From assembly GCA_029983675.1 (NCBI GenBank), contig JASBYY010000011.1, positions 1 to 64,000 on the forward strand: 64,000 nt of DNA. Direction: 5' to 3'. How positions within the stretch are numbered: the stretch's first letter is position 1; every line of letters starts with the position of its first letter. The notes under the pieces are model-generated. The model worked only from the letters and a program-made list of their open reading frames with translations. It was not told where the DNA came from and did not search any database. This document shows, in pieces, positions 24,394-33,969 of this stretch. Both the position numbers and the translations under genes were made by a program. Origin of the DNA: Bacteroidales bacterium (GTDB lineage: Bacteria; Bacteroidota; Bacteroidia; Bacteroidales; F082).

Positions 24394-26526
24394 CTACAAC
24401 TTCCATACCGCCTCAACTTTCACGTCTGTTTTGTGGTTGTTTTCAATGTGTGCCGCACCACTGCCAATTTCGTCACGGTCGCGGAAAACCGTACAGCCGA
24501 TACGGGCATAAAGTGTCAGCGTATTGAACAGTTTTAGCTTGCCCAGCAAATACACCCGCATTCCTTTTCCATAAAAGGCAGGAATCGAAAAAGAGTAAAG
24601 CACATCGCTTTCATAGACATACATCCTGCTGTCATAGTCGTGGGTGTCGAAAAGGGCATAACGGAAAGTCAGCACGAAAGGCTGGTTGATAGGATTATAT
24701 GAAATATCCTGACAAAGGAAATAGCCTTGACTGTTTTTGGCATCTTCGCTGCGATAATGGGCATACTCGGCCTTATTGCTTAGGACAAGTTTGTAACCTA
24801 TCTTGTAGTTGATATTGAACCGAATTGAATTTTTAGTGTAGGAAACCGGATGATAGGAGAACGAATTTCCATCGGAAGCATTCTTCATTTTTGCCTTGGA
24901 ACGCAGTTGTAGGTAACACGACGCTTTGCGGCTCAGCGAGTGCGAAACACGCAGGTAATAGTCGTGCCCCCAGCTTGGCGCATACACTTGGCTTGTGAGC
25001 CAATTGAAACGGAAAAAATCAGTGTAGGCCAGAATCTTCCAATAGGGGGCAGGGGCAGCTTCCAAACCAAGATAATATCCTGTTTCACCTTGTCGGCGGC
25101 TGCTTTCGGAATATGCGTTGGACAACAGGTTCTGGTATTTTCTGTCGTAATTGCGGTACAACATAGTAAAATTGATGTAGCCCGTTGGACTGACAGTAAG
25201 TCCCATCAGTCGGGCAAAGGCTTTGTTGCTGCTCATAGCTACTTCGCCGAAAACAGCGTAGCGTTGCCGCACCACCTTGAAATCTAATCCTTGATTGGTG
25301 AGCTGCGAACCTTGAAAATAGAAATGGTTGTAGGGATTTGGCTTGAGCTGCAATTCGGCTCCCAGCAAGGTGTGGTGAATGGTGTAGCCAACCTCAAGAT
25401 GACCATCGGCGTATGCGGCATGAGCACCGAATACCTGCTGACGGATGGCGTTTTTATTGGCAATCTCGCCAATGGTTCGGTGATAGCCTGTTTTCGACAA
25501 GCTGCTGACAACCTCCGCCTCATTCAGCGAATCAGAAGTTACAACATGGGCATCGAGATTCCGTATTGAATAGAATGCTGTGGCGGACAGGGATTTATGC
25601 TGCAATGTAATCGCACCACCACGCATAAACCCGTATTCTGTGGCCGATGCCTTCGGCTTCAAACCACGCCCTTGCTTCATCACGGAACTGCCGGAAACCA
25701 CCTTGCCGAAACTCATTCCCGACCACAAGGTCAGTCCTTGTCCGAACGACAATTGGTAGTCTCCTAACGCCACTTCTTTTACAATTCCGAAGTCGGCGGC
25801 GTAAAGATGAAATCCATAGAAGTCAAAGCCTTGCCGGTATTTATCGCCCAGCAAAGGCATGAGGCTGTCGCTAAGTGGTTTGCTTCCAAATGGTTCGCCA
25901 GCATCTTTTTCCATAATAAATCCGAAACGGATTCGGTTGCGGTAATTGTAACCGTAACGCAACTGGTATTTTTGCGGACTACCAAGATAATATTTGCTTG
26001 GACTGGCCAATAAGGCTGAGTCGCTGACTTTGGCATAGCCTTGCGCCCGTTCCAAGACCTGTTCGTAACGCCCGATAAGCTGATGCCGACCATAATGCGC
26101 CAGCTCCTGAATGCCGATACGATTGCGCGACGGGTCTTGTCCTGCATAAACAATAGGAGAAACGACAGAACAGGTCTGCTCTTCGAATCCTTCCACCATT
26201 TCAAGTTCGCCAACGAAGGCAAAGTCGCCGTACAATTGGCGGTAAGTCTTGATGCTTTCGTGCTGAAACACACTGATCAGGTGTAGTTCCAACAAATGTA
26301 TAATGCCATCGCTGTTTAGGTTGATCGGGTTTTGCATGTAATAAAGATAGGTCTCCAACAGTTCCTCGAAATCGGTTTCTTCATTGTCACTTTCTTGGGC
26401 CAACCGTTCCACTTGTTCGATAAGCAAATGGTTCAGTGCTTCCGGTGAAACACTGTCAATTGCGACTTGTGCCTTCATGAAAGTTGCAACCGATAATGCC
26501 ATTATGAAAACGACAAGCCTTTTCAT
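24394..26526 (-). CDS. Outer-membrane barrel protein with helix-hairpin-helix N-terminal domain
   Basis: 710 residues with a signal peptide (LVVFIMALSVATFMKA). Residues ~60-130 carry ComEA-like helix-hairpin-helix sequence (NPINLNSDGIIHLLELHLIS, GDFAFVGELEMVEGFEEQT). The following ~550 residues are rich in alternating aromatic/polar strands (YQLRYGYNYRNRIRFGFIME), as in outer-membrane barrels. The function of this Bacteroidota family is not known to me. Its ATG overlaps the stop of the PorQ-like gene by 4 bases, so they are coupled. Confidence 0.75.
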   Translation of the reverse strand: MKRLVVFIMALSVATFMKAQVAIDSVSPEALNHLLIEQVERLAQESDNEETDFEELLETYLYYMQNPINLNSDGIIHLLELHLISVFQHESIKTYRQLYGDFAFVGELEMVEGFEEQTCSVVSPIVYAGQDPSRNRIGIQELAHYGRHQLIGRYEQVLERAQGYAKVSDSALLASPSKYYLGSPQKYQLRYGYNYRNRIRFGFIMEKDAGEPFGSKPLSDSLMPLLGDKYRQGFDFYGFHLYAADFGIVKEVALGDYQLSFGQGLTLWSGMSFGKVVSGSSVMKQGRGLKPKASATEYGFMRGGAITLQHKSLSATAFYSIRNLDAHVVTSDSLNEAEVVSSLSKTGYHRTIGEIANKNAIRQQVFGAHAAYADGHLEVGYTIHHTLLGAELQLKPNPYNHFYFQGSQLTNQGLDFKVVRQRYAVFGEVAMSSNKAFARLMGLTVSPTGYINFTMLYRNYDRKYQNLLSNAYSESSRRQGETGYYLGLEAAPAPYWKILAYTDFFRFNWLTSQVYAPSWGHDYYLRVSHSLSRKASCYLQLRSKAKMKNASDGNSFSYHPVSYTKNSIRFNINYKIGYKLVLSNKAEYAHYRSEDAKNSQGYFLCQDISYNPINQPFVLTFRYALFDTHDYDSRMYVYESDVLYSFSIPAFYGKGMRVYLLGKLKLFNTLTLYARIGCTVFRDRDEIGSGAAHIENNHKTDVKVEAVWKL

Positions 26527-27348
26527 TTCCTGTCGAAATTAAATGTCATTCCGATTTGAAGCGACTGTCCCAGCACCTGATGCATTTGTGCCGACACATC
26601 GATTTGCACAACGCTAATGCGGTAACCAACGCCAAAAGTAAAGATGCCCGGATTGGTCTGTGCTCCGGCACGGATATAGAAATGTTTTGTTGCCTCATAT
26701 TCAAGGCCACCACGCAAACTGACACCTTCATAATCGGTGTTTTTCTCTATCTCGCATTCGCCGACAAAGGTTTTTGTAAAACGGTAGGCGAGACCGAAAC
26801 GCATCACAACGGGGATAGGTTCATCGTTGAAGGTGTTCAACTTGAAGTGGGCAGGATTGAAAACGTAAGCGCCCAAAGTGAGTTTTTCGGTCAGACGCGA
26901 TTGCAAACCCAGTTCAAAAGTCACTGCGCTTTGACTGCCATAGTCAAATCCGGTGTTGAGCAGCAGGTAGTCCAATTGCAAACCGATTTGAATATATGGT
27001 CCGAAAACCTTGGCATAGGCAAGACCGAATTTGTTTTCGTTATAATTCTCATAGCCAAACTGATTGAAACTCAATCCTATGGCTCCAAAATTAGTAGGTA
27101 CGGCAAGCCCTGCACTCTTAAAAGCCGTTGCCTTCTGCATCCATCGGTTTTCATAGTACAATCCGAAACTAAAGCCGTCGAGGTGTGACAATCCGGCCGG
27201 ATTGTTCTGCAATGCCCAAAGAATCTTGCGCACAAGTGGTCACCCTGCCCATTGCCCCCGAACGACCGCCGATAGGGCTGACAATGTCGTAGGCAAAAAG
27301 ACCGCCGCCTAACAACAACAAAAGAAGTAAAGCTAACCAACGTTTCAT
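26523..27348 (-). pseudogene. PorV/PorQ-family outer-membrane protein with a frameshift
   Basis: The ATG at 27348 gives a signal peptide and RSGAMGRVTTCAQDS, but this frame fails at about 27220. The next frame continues as WALQNNPAGLSHLDGFSFGL and runs as a good PorV/PorQ-type barrel to 26523. The join matches the family pattern (small-residue GGRS motif, then W-x3-NNPAG). One extra base, probably in the CTTT run near 27218-27223, explains it. The GTG at 27233 would give a 236-residue protein without a signal peptide and is unlikely to be the true start. Either the gene is inactive or the assembly has a one-base error. Confidence 0.72.
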
Positions 27349-27485
27349 CGCACTAAGTTTTGGCTACTAAAATACAAAATAATTCATAGCAAACCACAAT
27401 TTTTTCCTGAAATTCGGTTTTTGCATTCCATCAAGGATAATGTGACCGGGAAAAACACTATCTTCGTGCTCTTAAAATCATACTT

Positions 27486-27989
27486 ATGGATTACGTCTTG
27501 ATGGTTGCCGCTGTTTTGCTGGCGTTATTGGGTCTTATTGGGGCTATTGTTCCGGGAATTGCAGGTCCGCCTTTCAGTTTCTTTGGACTGCTGCTACTTT
27601 CCTTTGTAAAGAAGGTGCATTATTCGACGATTTTTCTTGTCGTCATGGGTGTTATCGCTGCCGGTATCTTCGTCCTTGATTATGTCGTTCCCATTTGGGG
27701 AACCAAGAAATTCGGCGGCACAAAAGCCGGAGTCAGGGGAAGCACCATCGGACTGGTTATCGGACTGCTTATCACCATTTTTTTTCCCATCGGCTTTATT
27801 GTCGTGTTGCTCGGACCTTTTTTGGGTGCCTATATCGGTGAAAAAACGGCCAACACCCCCGACGAAAAGGCTTGGCGTGCCGCCTTTGGCTCATTTGTCG
27901 GGTTTATCTCCGGCACTTTCATCAAGACCGTCTTTGCAATAGTAGTGTTGTTTTTTGTTATTAAAGATTTGATTAAAAGCTTCTTATGA
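27486..27989 (+). CDS. DUF456 family membrane protein
   Basis: 167 residues with about four or five hydrophobic segments. The glycine-rich LGLIGAIVPGIAGPPFSFFG at the N-terminus and WGTKKFGGTKAGVRGSTIGL followed by VIGLL are typical DUF456. Function unknown. Its stop overlaps the ATG of the transketolase N-terminal subunit (ATGA), so the two are coupled. A TATCTTCG promoter-like element lies at 27459-27466. Confidence 0.85.
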   Translation: MDYVLMVAAVLLALLGLIGAIVPGIAGPPFSFFGLLLLSFVKKVHYSTIFLVVMGVIAAGIFVLDYVVPIWGTKKFGGTKAGVRGSTIGLVIGLLITIFFPIGFIVVLLGPFLGAYIGEKTANTPDEKAWRAAFGSFVGFISGTFIKTVFAIVVLFFVIKDLIKSFL

Positions 27990-28792
27990 ACGATTTGAAA
28001 GCAATAGCAAAACATATCCGCACTTCCATTCTCACCATGCTCACCGAAGCAGGATCGGGACATTTAGGAGGTTCTTTGGATTTGGTTGACATTTTTACAG
28101 TGCTGTATTTCAGTCATTTGCGGCACAATCCGCAGCATCCCGACTGGATTGACCGCGACAAAGTGATTCTTTCAATAGGACACACGGCCCCCGTTTTGTA
28201 CGCAACATTGGCAGCGGCAGGTTATTTCCCCGAATCGGAACTGTCAACTCTACGGAAGAAAGGAAGCCGTCTGCAAGGGCATCCGAGCTATGAGTTTAAG
28301 CTACCCGGATTAGAGTCCTGTTCCGGTTCATTGGGACAAGGATTGGGCGTATCATTGGGCATGGCGCTGGCCGCGAAAATTGACCAACGGTCCAACCGCA
28401 TTTTCTGCATCATGGGCGATGGCGAACTGCAAGAGGGAAGTGTCTGGGAATCGGCGATGGCTGCCACACACCATAAAATCGATAACCTCTGCGCCATCAT
28501 CGACCGCAACCGCCTCCAGATTGATGGCGGAACGGAAAAGGTAATGGCGATTGACCCATTGAAAGACAAGTGGATTGCATTCGGCTGGCACGTCATCGAA
28601 ATTGACGGTCACGACTTAGAGCAAATTAAGATGGCCTTACAGCTTGCCGATGCCCACAAAGAACAACCTACCGCCATTATCGCCGACACCGTCATGGGAA
28701 AAGGCGTGAAATCGATTGAGAACGACAATAAATGGCACGGCAAGGTTCCTGACAAAATGCAGCTTGAAGCGTTTATAAAGGAATTGTATTGA
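27986..28792 (+). CDS. Transketolase, N-terminal (thiamine diphosphate-binding) subunit
   Basis: 268 residues. The thiamine diphosphate motif GDGELQEGSVWESAMAATHH followed by KIDNL and IIDRNRLQIDG is clear; SGHLGGSLDLVDI and GSLGQGLGVSLGMALAAK are conserved in transketolase N-terminal halves. With the C-terminal subunit downstream it forms a split transketolase for the non-oxidative pentose phosphate pathway. Cytoplasmic. Confidence 0.92.
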   Translation: MNDLKAIAKHIRTSILTMLTEAGSGHLGGSLDLVDIFTVLYFSHLRHNPQHPDWIDRDKVILSIGHTAPVLYATLAAAGYFPESELSTLRKKGSRLQGHPSYEFKLPGLESCSGSLGQGLGVSLGMALAAKIDQRSNRIFCIMGDGELQEGSVWESAMAATHHKIDNLCAIIDRNRLQIDGGTEKVMAIDPLKDKWIAFGWHVIEIDGHDLEQIKMALQLADAHKEQPTAIIADTVMGKGVKSIENDNKWHGKVPDKMQLEAFIKELY

Positions 28793-28886
28793 CAGATGCC
28801 TCCGCAACAGTTTTCACTATGCGTTATTCGGCAAAAAGTCAAGGCTTTCTCATCAGACAATATTCACCATTAAAGCATAAATAACA

Positions 28887-29852
28887 TTGGACTATACAAA
28901 CAAAGGCAATAAAGCCACAAAAACAGGATTCGGAGAGGGTGTGCGTGCAGCGGCTGAAAACGACAAGCGCGTTATCGGCTTAGGTGCCGATATCACCGCA
29001 TCGGTAGGCATGAATCTCTTTGCAGATGCTTTTCCCGAGCGTTTTTTCTCATTAGGCATAGCGGAACAAGACGGTGTGGCTGTGGCCGCAGGTCTTGCAT
29101 TAAGCGGTAAAGTTCCCGTATTCAGCACTTATGGTGTTTTCACGGCGCACCGCGCCAATGACCAAATTCGTATTTCGTTGTGTTACAATAATGTACATGC
29201 TATTATCGGAGGCGCCCATTCAGGTGTTTCCGTAGGTCCGGATGGAGCGACACATCAGGCTTTGGAAGATATTGCTACTATGCGTGTGCTGCCCAACATG
29301 ACCGTCATTTCGCCCTGCGATGCCACGCAAGCCCGCATTGCCGTGCAAAAAGCCATAGCTTGTTCCTGCGGACCGGTCTATATCCGCTTCGGACGCGAAG
29401 CTATTCCCGACTTTACTGATGAGAGTCAGGATTTTACAATAGGGAAAGGACAGGTGATAAGACATGGAACGGACATTACCATCGTTGCCACCGGCCACGA
29501 AGTGTGGCACAGCCTCATCGCAGCCGATGCTTTAGAAAAACAAGGCTTGAGTGTTCGCATAATCAACATGCATACAATCAAACCATTAGATAACGATATT
29601 TTACTAAAAGCTGCAACAGAAACCCAGATGATTTTCACAGCGGAAGAACATCAGGTTTCAGGTGGATTGGGGAGTGCTGTGGCCGAATGTCTTTCCGAAA
29701 TGCATCCGACACGCATCGTTCGAATCGGTGTCAACGACCGTTTTGGGGAGTCGGGACAAGCCGACGAACTTATGCACAGCTTCGGGCTGGACGCTGACGG
29801 CATCAAGAACAAGATATTGGGAACCATCAAGAAACTTACTGTTTTGAAATAG
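28887..29852 (+). CDS. Transketolase, C-terminal subunit (TTG start)
   Basis: 321 residues. Pyrimidine-binding domain: FPERFFSLGIAEQDGVAVAA, FSTYGVFTAHRANDQIR; C-terminal domain: TAEEHQVSGGLGSAVAEC and DRFGESGQADEL. The frame has a TAA at 28878-28880 and no ATG before residue ~34, so TTG at 28887 is the likely start, giving MDYTNKGNKATKTGFGEG, which aligns well with family starts. There is a 94-base gap after the N-terminal subunit. Confidence 0.92.
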   Translation: MDYTNKGNKATKTGFGEGVRAAAENDKRVIGLGADITASVGMNLFADAFPERFFSLGIAEQDGVAVAAGLALSGKVPVFSTYGVFTAHRANDQIRISLCYNNVHAIIGGAHSGVSVGPDGATHQALEDIATMRVLPNMTVISPCDATQARIAVQKAIACSCGPVYIRFGREAIPDFTDESQDFTIGKGQVIRHGTDITIVATGHEVWHSLIAADALEKQGLSVRIINMHTIKPLDNDILLKAATETQMIFTAEEHQVSGGLGSAVAECLSEMHPTRIVRIGVNDRFGESGQADELMHSFGLDADGIKNKILGTIKKLTVLK

Positions 29853-29903
29853 CCATTTAGGAAACCTATTGGAAAACACTGCAATGCAAATGTGCAATTG
29901 ACA

Positions 29904-30407
29904 CTATATCATACGGTTACGGTCCAAATCAAAAATTTCCATGTCTTGGATGGACTTGCCATTGATGGCAAAGCGTATCATCGTGATTTTCTTGTGAAAA
30001 CCACTATTGCCGGCCGCCCCGGGATTGAGGTGAAGCAAGTTCAACTGCTTGTCAAAAATGACTTTCAAGACATGCGAATGGCCGCAGACGAACAAGTCGG
30101 GTTTGTGCTCCTGCAACAAACACCTGATTTCTGGCATATAATGCGCCGGATAACCGCCAATGTGTGTCATATACACTTTTACATCTTCTACCTGAAAAAA
30201 AAGGTCTTCAGGATAAGCCATCCTCACTGTATGGTCGTCAATATTGCCGTGAACGGCACGAAGTGGCTTAAAATGGGCCAATGTTTCGGCTGTAGCGATA
30301 TTGCCAATGTCACCAGCATGCCAGATCTCGTCCACACCACAAAAAAAGTCGAACACCTGCGGGATGAGTGTCCCGTGGGTGTCCGACAAAAGACCGATAT
30401 GTTTCAT
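29904..30407 (-). CDS. YfcE/MJ0936-type metallophosphoesterase
   Basis: 167 residues. Metal-binding motifs of the calcineurin-like family: LLSDTHG at the N-terminus, WHAGDIGN, VHGNIDD, THIGG and CGHSHVLK. NPGAAGNSGF near the end fits the YfcE/MJ0936 subgroup, which hydrolyses phosphodiesters. It starts 3 bases after the stop of the DUF3078 gene, so they are cotranscribed. Confidence 0.9.
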   Translation of the reverse strand: MKHIGLLSDTHGTLIPQVFDFFCGVDEIWHAGDIGNIATAETLAHFKPLRAVHGNIDDHTVRMAYPEDLFFQVEDVKVYMTHIGGYPAHYMPEIRCLLQEHKPDLFVCGHSHVLKVIFDKQLNLLHLNPGAAGNSGFHKKITMIRFAINGKSIQDMEIFDLDRNRMI

Positions 30408-30410
30408 CGA

Positions 30411-31334
30411 TTATAGGTTGATCATGAAACCAAGGCTAAAAACCTCCTTGAATTGAACCTTGGAGTTCGGGTCGAGGATGGATTGACCTTGTGCATTGAT
30501 ATCGTAGAACGGAATATCGTAGTCGTAAATCAGATGCGTGGCAAGGTTACAGTTCAGCCATGAGTTGATTTTCATCACCAGCATGTTCTGCCAATCCACG
30601 TCGATGCGCTCCGGATGATTGAGATAATTGGAGAAAAGCTCCAATTTCGAGTTGAAATCAATGTTATGGGCCAAAGGATATTGGAATTTTGCAACCATAC
30701 GAGCACCAAACTCAAAGCGCACCATGTTTGTTTTGTGGGTCAGTGTATCGTTTTTATCCAATACATTTACGCCATAAGCGCCATGTGCAGCAAGCAAACT
30801 GTCGTTCACAATGGTAAGTCTTCCCGTAACTGGAGCAAAGTAAAGCGAAAAATGTTCATTCGGAACCCATTGAATACCAGCGCCTAACGAAATGTAAGCA
30901 GGGGCAAGGAACTTGGAGATGTAATGGGTAGAATCCTTTTTATAGTCGTATCCGTTGGCAAACTGTGAGCGGAAGGCAAATTCTGCGCTGTAGAGGAGCT
31001 TTTCAGCGGCTTTCCAACCGGCCAACGAAGTAAGTTCTATCCTGTCATCAGTCTTGACAGGCTTTGCCTTGAAATCGAAATAGCTATACCCCAAGGCGGC
31101 GCCAAGCGTGTTATCCCATTTGAACCTTTCCTTGGCATAATTGGCGGAATAACCGAAAGTGCCCAACCAGTTGACTGTATTTTGTCCGCCGGCGGCCCAA
31201 TTGGTGAAACTGCTTTGTGAAAGATTCAAACCAACATTGCCCTTGCAGGTCCAATTTTTGACTTCTGTGGTTTCCTGTGCAAATGCAAACGTTGCAACTG
31301 ATAATGCTAATACGGTAAAAATCAGTTTTTTCAT
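30411..31334 (-). CDS. DUF3078 family outer-membrane-associated protein
   Basis: 307 residues with a signal peptide (LIFTVLALSVATFAFAQ). The start of the mature protein (NVGLNLSQSSFTNWAAGGQN followed by TVNWLG) is diagnostic of DUF3078, a Bacteroidota family with barrel-like strands (SYFDFKAKPVKTDDRIELTS). Function unknown. It is the first gene of a two-gene operon with yfcE and has a TATTTTTG element at 31380-31387. Confidence 0.88.
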   Translation of the reverse strand: MKKLIFTVLALSVATFAFAQETTEVKNWTCKGNVGLNLSQSSFTNWAAGGQNTVNWLGTFGYSANYAKERFKWDNTLGAALGYSYFDFKAKPVKTDDRIELTSLAGWKAAEKLLYSAEFAFRSQFANGYDYKKDSTHYISKFLAPAYISLGAGIQWVPNEHFSLYFAPVTGRLTIVNDSLLAAHGAYGVNVLDKNDTLTHKTNMVRFEFGARMVAKFQYPLAHNIDFNSKLELFSNYLNHPERIDVDWQNMLVMKINSWLNCNLATHLIYDYDIPFYDINAQGQSILDPNSKVQFKEVFSLGFMINL

Positions 31335-31379
31335 TGCTGTAATATTAAGTTTAACATGAGTAAATTAAATGTGCATTTT

Positions 31380-31387
31380 CAAAAATA
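31380..31387 (-). promoter_or_regulatory. Probable -7 element of the DUF3078-yfcE operon
   Basis: The minus strand reads TATTTTTG, 46 bases upstream of the DUF3078 ATG. Confidence 0.45.
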
Positions 31388-31391
31388 GGGT

Positions 31392-32180
31392 TCAATAGCT
31401 GTTGCCGTCCTGATAATTACGGTTCCCGATTCGGAAGGTAATATCCTGTTCGTAATGGCTTCTGACATATTTCCCGTTTTTAACAGCCGGAATCCAATGT
31501 GTGTCTTGCATGAGCCGAATGGCTTCATTGTCACATCCAGCACCTACCGATTTAATAATGTGAATATTAGATATGCTTCCATCTGTTTCCACAATGAAAT
31601 GCAATCTCACGACACCTTGCACCTCCGATGCGCGAGCAACTTCAGGAAAATGGAGTTCTTCAGCAACATACTGCCCAAAATTACGCCCGTCGGCAAAATA
31701 CGGCATGGCTACTTCTTCAAGCTCCTGCAACTGGTAAATCCTATAGCTCGTGTCGACATCCATCGTGAGTGGTATTTCAATGCGTTCGTGACGTTTCCAG
31801 TAGCGGCGGTATGACTTGGCACTGAAAGCAACTTCGTATTCGCAATCTGTCTCTACGATTTTTCCGCCTTTGAGGGCTGGCTCCCAAAGGATCTTTTTCA
31901 CCATGTCCAAAGCCAAAGGAGAGGCCGCTTCGCTAAAACTCGACACCACGTGATGACCGCTGCTGTTACCCTTTACGTCCAAATGGAAGCCGATGACGAC
32001 CTTGCCGCTGTTATTTTGCTGCAAATCCGATTCCGGATAAACAATGTGTTGCGCAATATAATCGCTGACCATTCTGTCGCCCGAAATGGGAGTGATGATC
32101 AGTTCCTGAGCACCGACCCGTGCCGAAAAGCACATAACAACCAGTGTCAGAAAGATTTGCATCTTATTCATTGCTTTCAT
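31392..32180 (-). CDS. TonB C-terminal-domain protein with two TonB-like domains
   Basis: 262 residues. An exported N-terminus (IFLTLVVMCFSARVGAQ) precedes two TonB C-terminal-like units: SDYIAQHIVYPESDLQQNNS, KVVIGFHLDVKGN, and later VAEELHFPEVARASEVQGVV, RLHFIVETDGSISNIHIIKS. The second ends in AIRLMQDTHWIPAVKNGKYV, the usual TonB C-terminal pattern. It lacks a Pro-rich spanner, so it may be a periplasmic relative rather than an energy transducer. The ATG at 32180 or the one 3 codons later could be the start. Confidence 0.82.
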   Translation of the reverse strand: MKAMNKMQIFLTLVVMCFSARVGAQELIITPISGDRMVSDYIAQHIVYPESDLQQNNSGKVVIGFHLDVKGNSSGHHVVSSFSEAASPLALDMVKKILWEPALKGGKIVETDCEYEVAFSAKSYRRYWKRHERIEIPLTMDVDTSYRIYQLQELEEVAMPYFADGRNFGQYVAEELHFPEVARASEVQGVVRLHFIVETDGSISNIHIIKSVGAGCDNEAIRLMQDTHWIPAVKNGKYVRSHYEQDITFRIGNRNYQDGNSY

Positions 32181-32220
32181 ATCGACATTATTTCAATGGA
32201 TAATCCATTGTATTAGGTTG

Positions 32221-32228
32221 CAAAAATA
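32221..32228 (-). promoter_or_regulatory. Probable -7 element of the TonB-like gene
   Basis: The minus strand reads TATTTTTGC, 41 bases upstream of the ATG. Confidence 0.5.
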
Positions 32229-32367
32229 CGAATATTATCGGTTTGTCCCCCGACTTTTCAAAGTTACGACACCTGATAAAGGGTCAACACATGGAGAAGA
32301 ATGGAAGAAACAGACGAAAAAACAAAGGCTTCGTGTAAGTTTCTCAGAATATCTGCCATTTTATTGA

Positions 32368-32375
32368 TACTTTTG
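32368..32375 (+). promoter_or_regulatory. Probable -7 element of rlmB
   Basis: TACTTTTG followed by C lies 19 bases upstream of the rlmB ATG. Confidence 0.5.
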
Positions 32376-32394
32376 CCGCAAAGAAATTTAGTGC

Positions 32395-33141
32395 ATGGAA
32401 GACAACACCTATAAAAACAACATGGTTTTTGGCATTCATCCCGTACAGGAAGTGATGACCGCCGGAAAGGAGATAGAGAAAGTATTTATTCAGGCGGGAA
32501 TACGTGTTCCTGAGATTACGGAAATCGCCAACTATTGTAGGGCGAATCAAATTCCCGTACAATATGTGCCAATTGAGAAGATGAACCGCCTGACACGAAA
32601 GAACCATCAGGGTGTGGTGGCTTTTATCTGTCCCATCGAATACCAATCCATCGAGAAGGTCATCCCCATGGTGTATGAGGAAGGACGCGATCCGTTTGTC
32701 CTTGTGCTTGACCGTGTTACTGACGTGCGCAACTTTGGGGCCATCGCCCGCACGGCGTATGCCGCAGGTGTCGATGCCATACTCGTGCCTTCCAAAGGAT
32801 CGGCTCTGATTAATGGCGATGCCATGAAAACATCGGCAGGAGCACTTTCGGCCATCGATGTTTGTCGCGCCGACAACTTGAAAGAGGCTTTGGACTTCCT
32901 TAAAGACAGTGGATTGCGTTTAGTTGGTGTTACCGAAAAAGCCAGCGACAAGCTTTGGGACGCCGACCTTAGCGGTCCTTTGTGCGTGGTGATGGGGTCG
33001 GAAGAAGACGGCATTTCGCCCGCCTATCAAAGCCGCCTCGACCAGCAAGTGCTGATTCCCATGCCCGGCGATATCGACTCGCTCAACGTATCGGTCGCCA
33101 CCGGAATTGTCTGCTTCGAAGTGGTGAGGCAGAGGATGTAA
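32395..33141 (+). CDS. rlmB: 23S rRNA 2'-O-methyltransferase of the TrmH/RlmB family
   Basis: 248 residues. An N-terminal substrate-binding domain (MVFGIHPVQEVMTAGKEIEK) is followed by a SPOUT methyltransferase: LDRVTDVRNFGAIARTAYAA, CVVMGSEEDGISP and IPMPGDIDSLNVSVATGI form the knot that binds S-adenosylmethionine. The RlmB enzyme methylates a guanosine in the 23S rRNA peptidyl-transferase region. Assignment to RlmB rather than another TrmH-family member follows length and motif spacing. Confidence 0.88.
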   Translation: MEDNTYKNNMVFGIHPVQEVMTAGKEIEKVFIQAGIRVPEITEIANYCRANQIPVQYVPIEKMNRLTRKNHQGVVAFICPIEYQSIEKVIPMVYEEGRDPFVLVLDRVTDVRNFGAIARTAYAAGVDAILVPSKGSALINGDAMKTSAGALSAIDVCRADNLKEALDFLKDSGLRLVGVTEKASDKLWDADLSGPLCVVMGSEEDGISPAYQSRLDQQVLIPMPGDIDSLNVSVATGIVCFEVVRQRM

Positions 33142-33200
33142 TTCGGCGTATAGGTCAAATTGCATGATGCAACATGGTGTTAGAGCCAGCAAACACTAGC

Positions 33201-33227
33201 TTTTTGAGGTGTTCAAAACCTCAAAAA
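33201..33227. repeat. Perfect hairpin with T-rich 5' arm and A-rich 3' arm
   Basis: TTTTTGAGGT (33201-33210) and ACCTCAAAAA (33218-33227) form a 10-bp stem with a 7-base loop. The polarity is opposite to a standard terminator on either strand. A similar hairpin (34195-34230) lies on the other side of the next gene. Confidence 0.6.
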
Positions 33228-33282
33228 CGGATTTAGAATGAGAAAAAGCAAATGCCCCGTTGCGCGGCTCATTTTCAGTTTC

Positions 33283-33969
33283 TCAGAACTCCTCATGCAC
33301 AAATTCATATGGCCCATATATCAATCGCACGCCATATTTTATACCAAGTGTTTGCCTGATATTGTATTCATATTCAATAACATCTGTATGCCAGGCCGAA
33401 TAATAATCCTCATTGAAATTCACTAAATTTCCGTCCCATAGCGGAGATATGCCACCAAAATAGTTGGTGAACCCATTGCTTCCTTCTTCATCCAATATGA
33501 TATACTTCTTCGATAAATCACCATATAATCCATCGAGAATCGCTTTTACATCTGTCTGAGACTTTGCTTCTTTAATGAAAATGCAAGCATACAAATAAGA
33601 ATTTCTACCATCAGACTGGAACAAGAAATGAACCACATCAAAATCTCGACCTGCATATTTGATTTGTTTGAAAGTTAGCAATGTGTTGTTAGAAGTATAC
33701 TCTGGCTCGCCATACTTATTGCCCAATAAGCGTTGTGCTTCTTCACGTGATATGCCAAATTCTATTCCACCTATTGTCTTAACTTGCTGTTCTTTTAGTC
33801 CCGATTCCAATTGGATTAGCGCCGTAACCAGTGAATCCTTTTGCACATCGTTCAGGCTGTTTATCTTTTCTATCAGTTCTTCTTCAGTATACTCCTCTAC
33901 TTGAGCATATCCAAAAACCGTTGCCATCAGCAACACAAATAACAATATTAGTTTTTTCATATTCATCAT
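33283..33969 (-). CDS. Exported hypothetical protein
   Basis: 228 residues; the signal peptide KKLILLFVLLMATVFGYAQ starts at the second or third of three nearby Met codons (33969, 33966, 33960). The mature part has an acidic coiled region (EEYTEEELIEKINSLNDVQK) and a C-terminal domain with IGGIEFGISREEAQRLLGNK and FTNYFGGISPLWDGNLVNF. No family is recognised with confidence. It is isolated between two inverse-polarity hairpins, with no operon partner. Confidence 0.7.
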   Translation of the reverse strand: MMNMKKLILLFVLLMATVFGYAQVEEYTEEELIEKINSLNDVQKDSLVTALIQLESGLKEQQVKTIGGIEFGISREEAQRLLGNKYGEPEYTSNNTLLTFKQIKYAGRDFDVVHFLFQSDGRNSYLYACIFIKEAKSQTDVKAILDGLYGDLSKKYIILDEEGSNGFTNYFGGISPLWDGNLVNFNEDYYSAWHTDVIEYEYNIRQTLGIKYGVRLIYGPYEFVHEEF

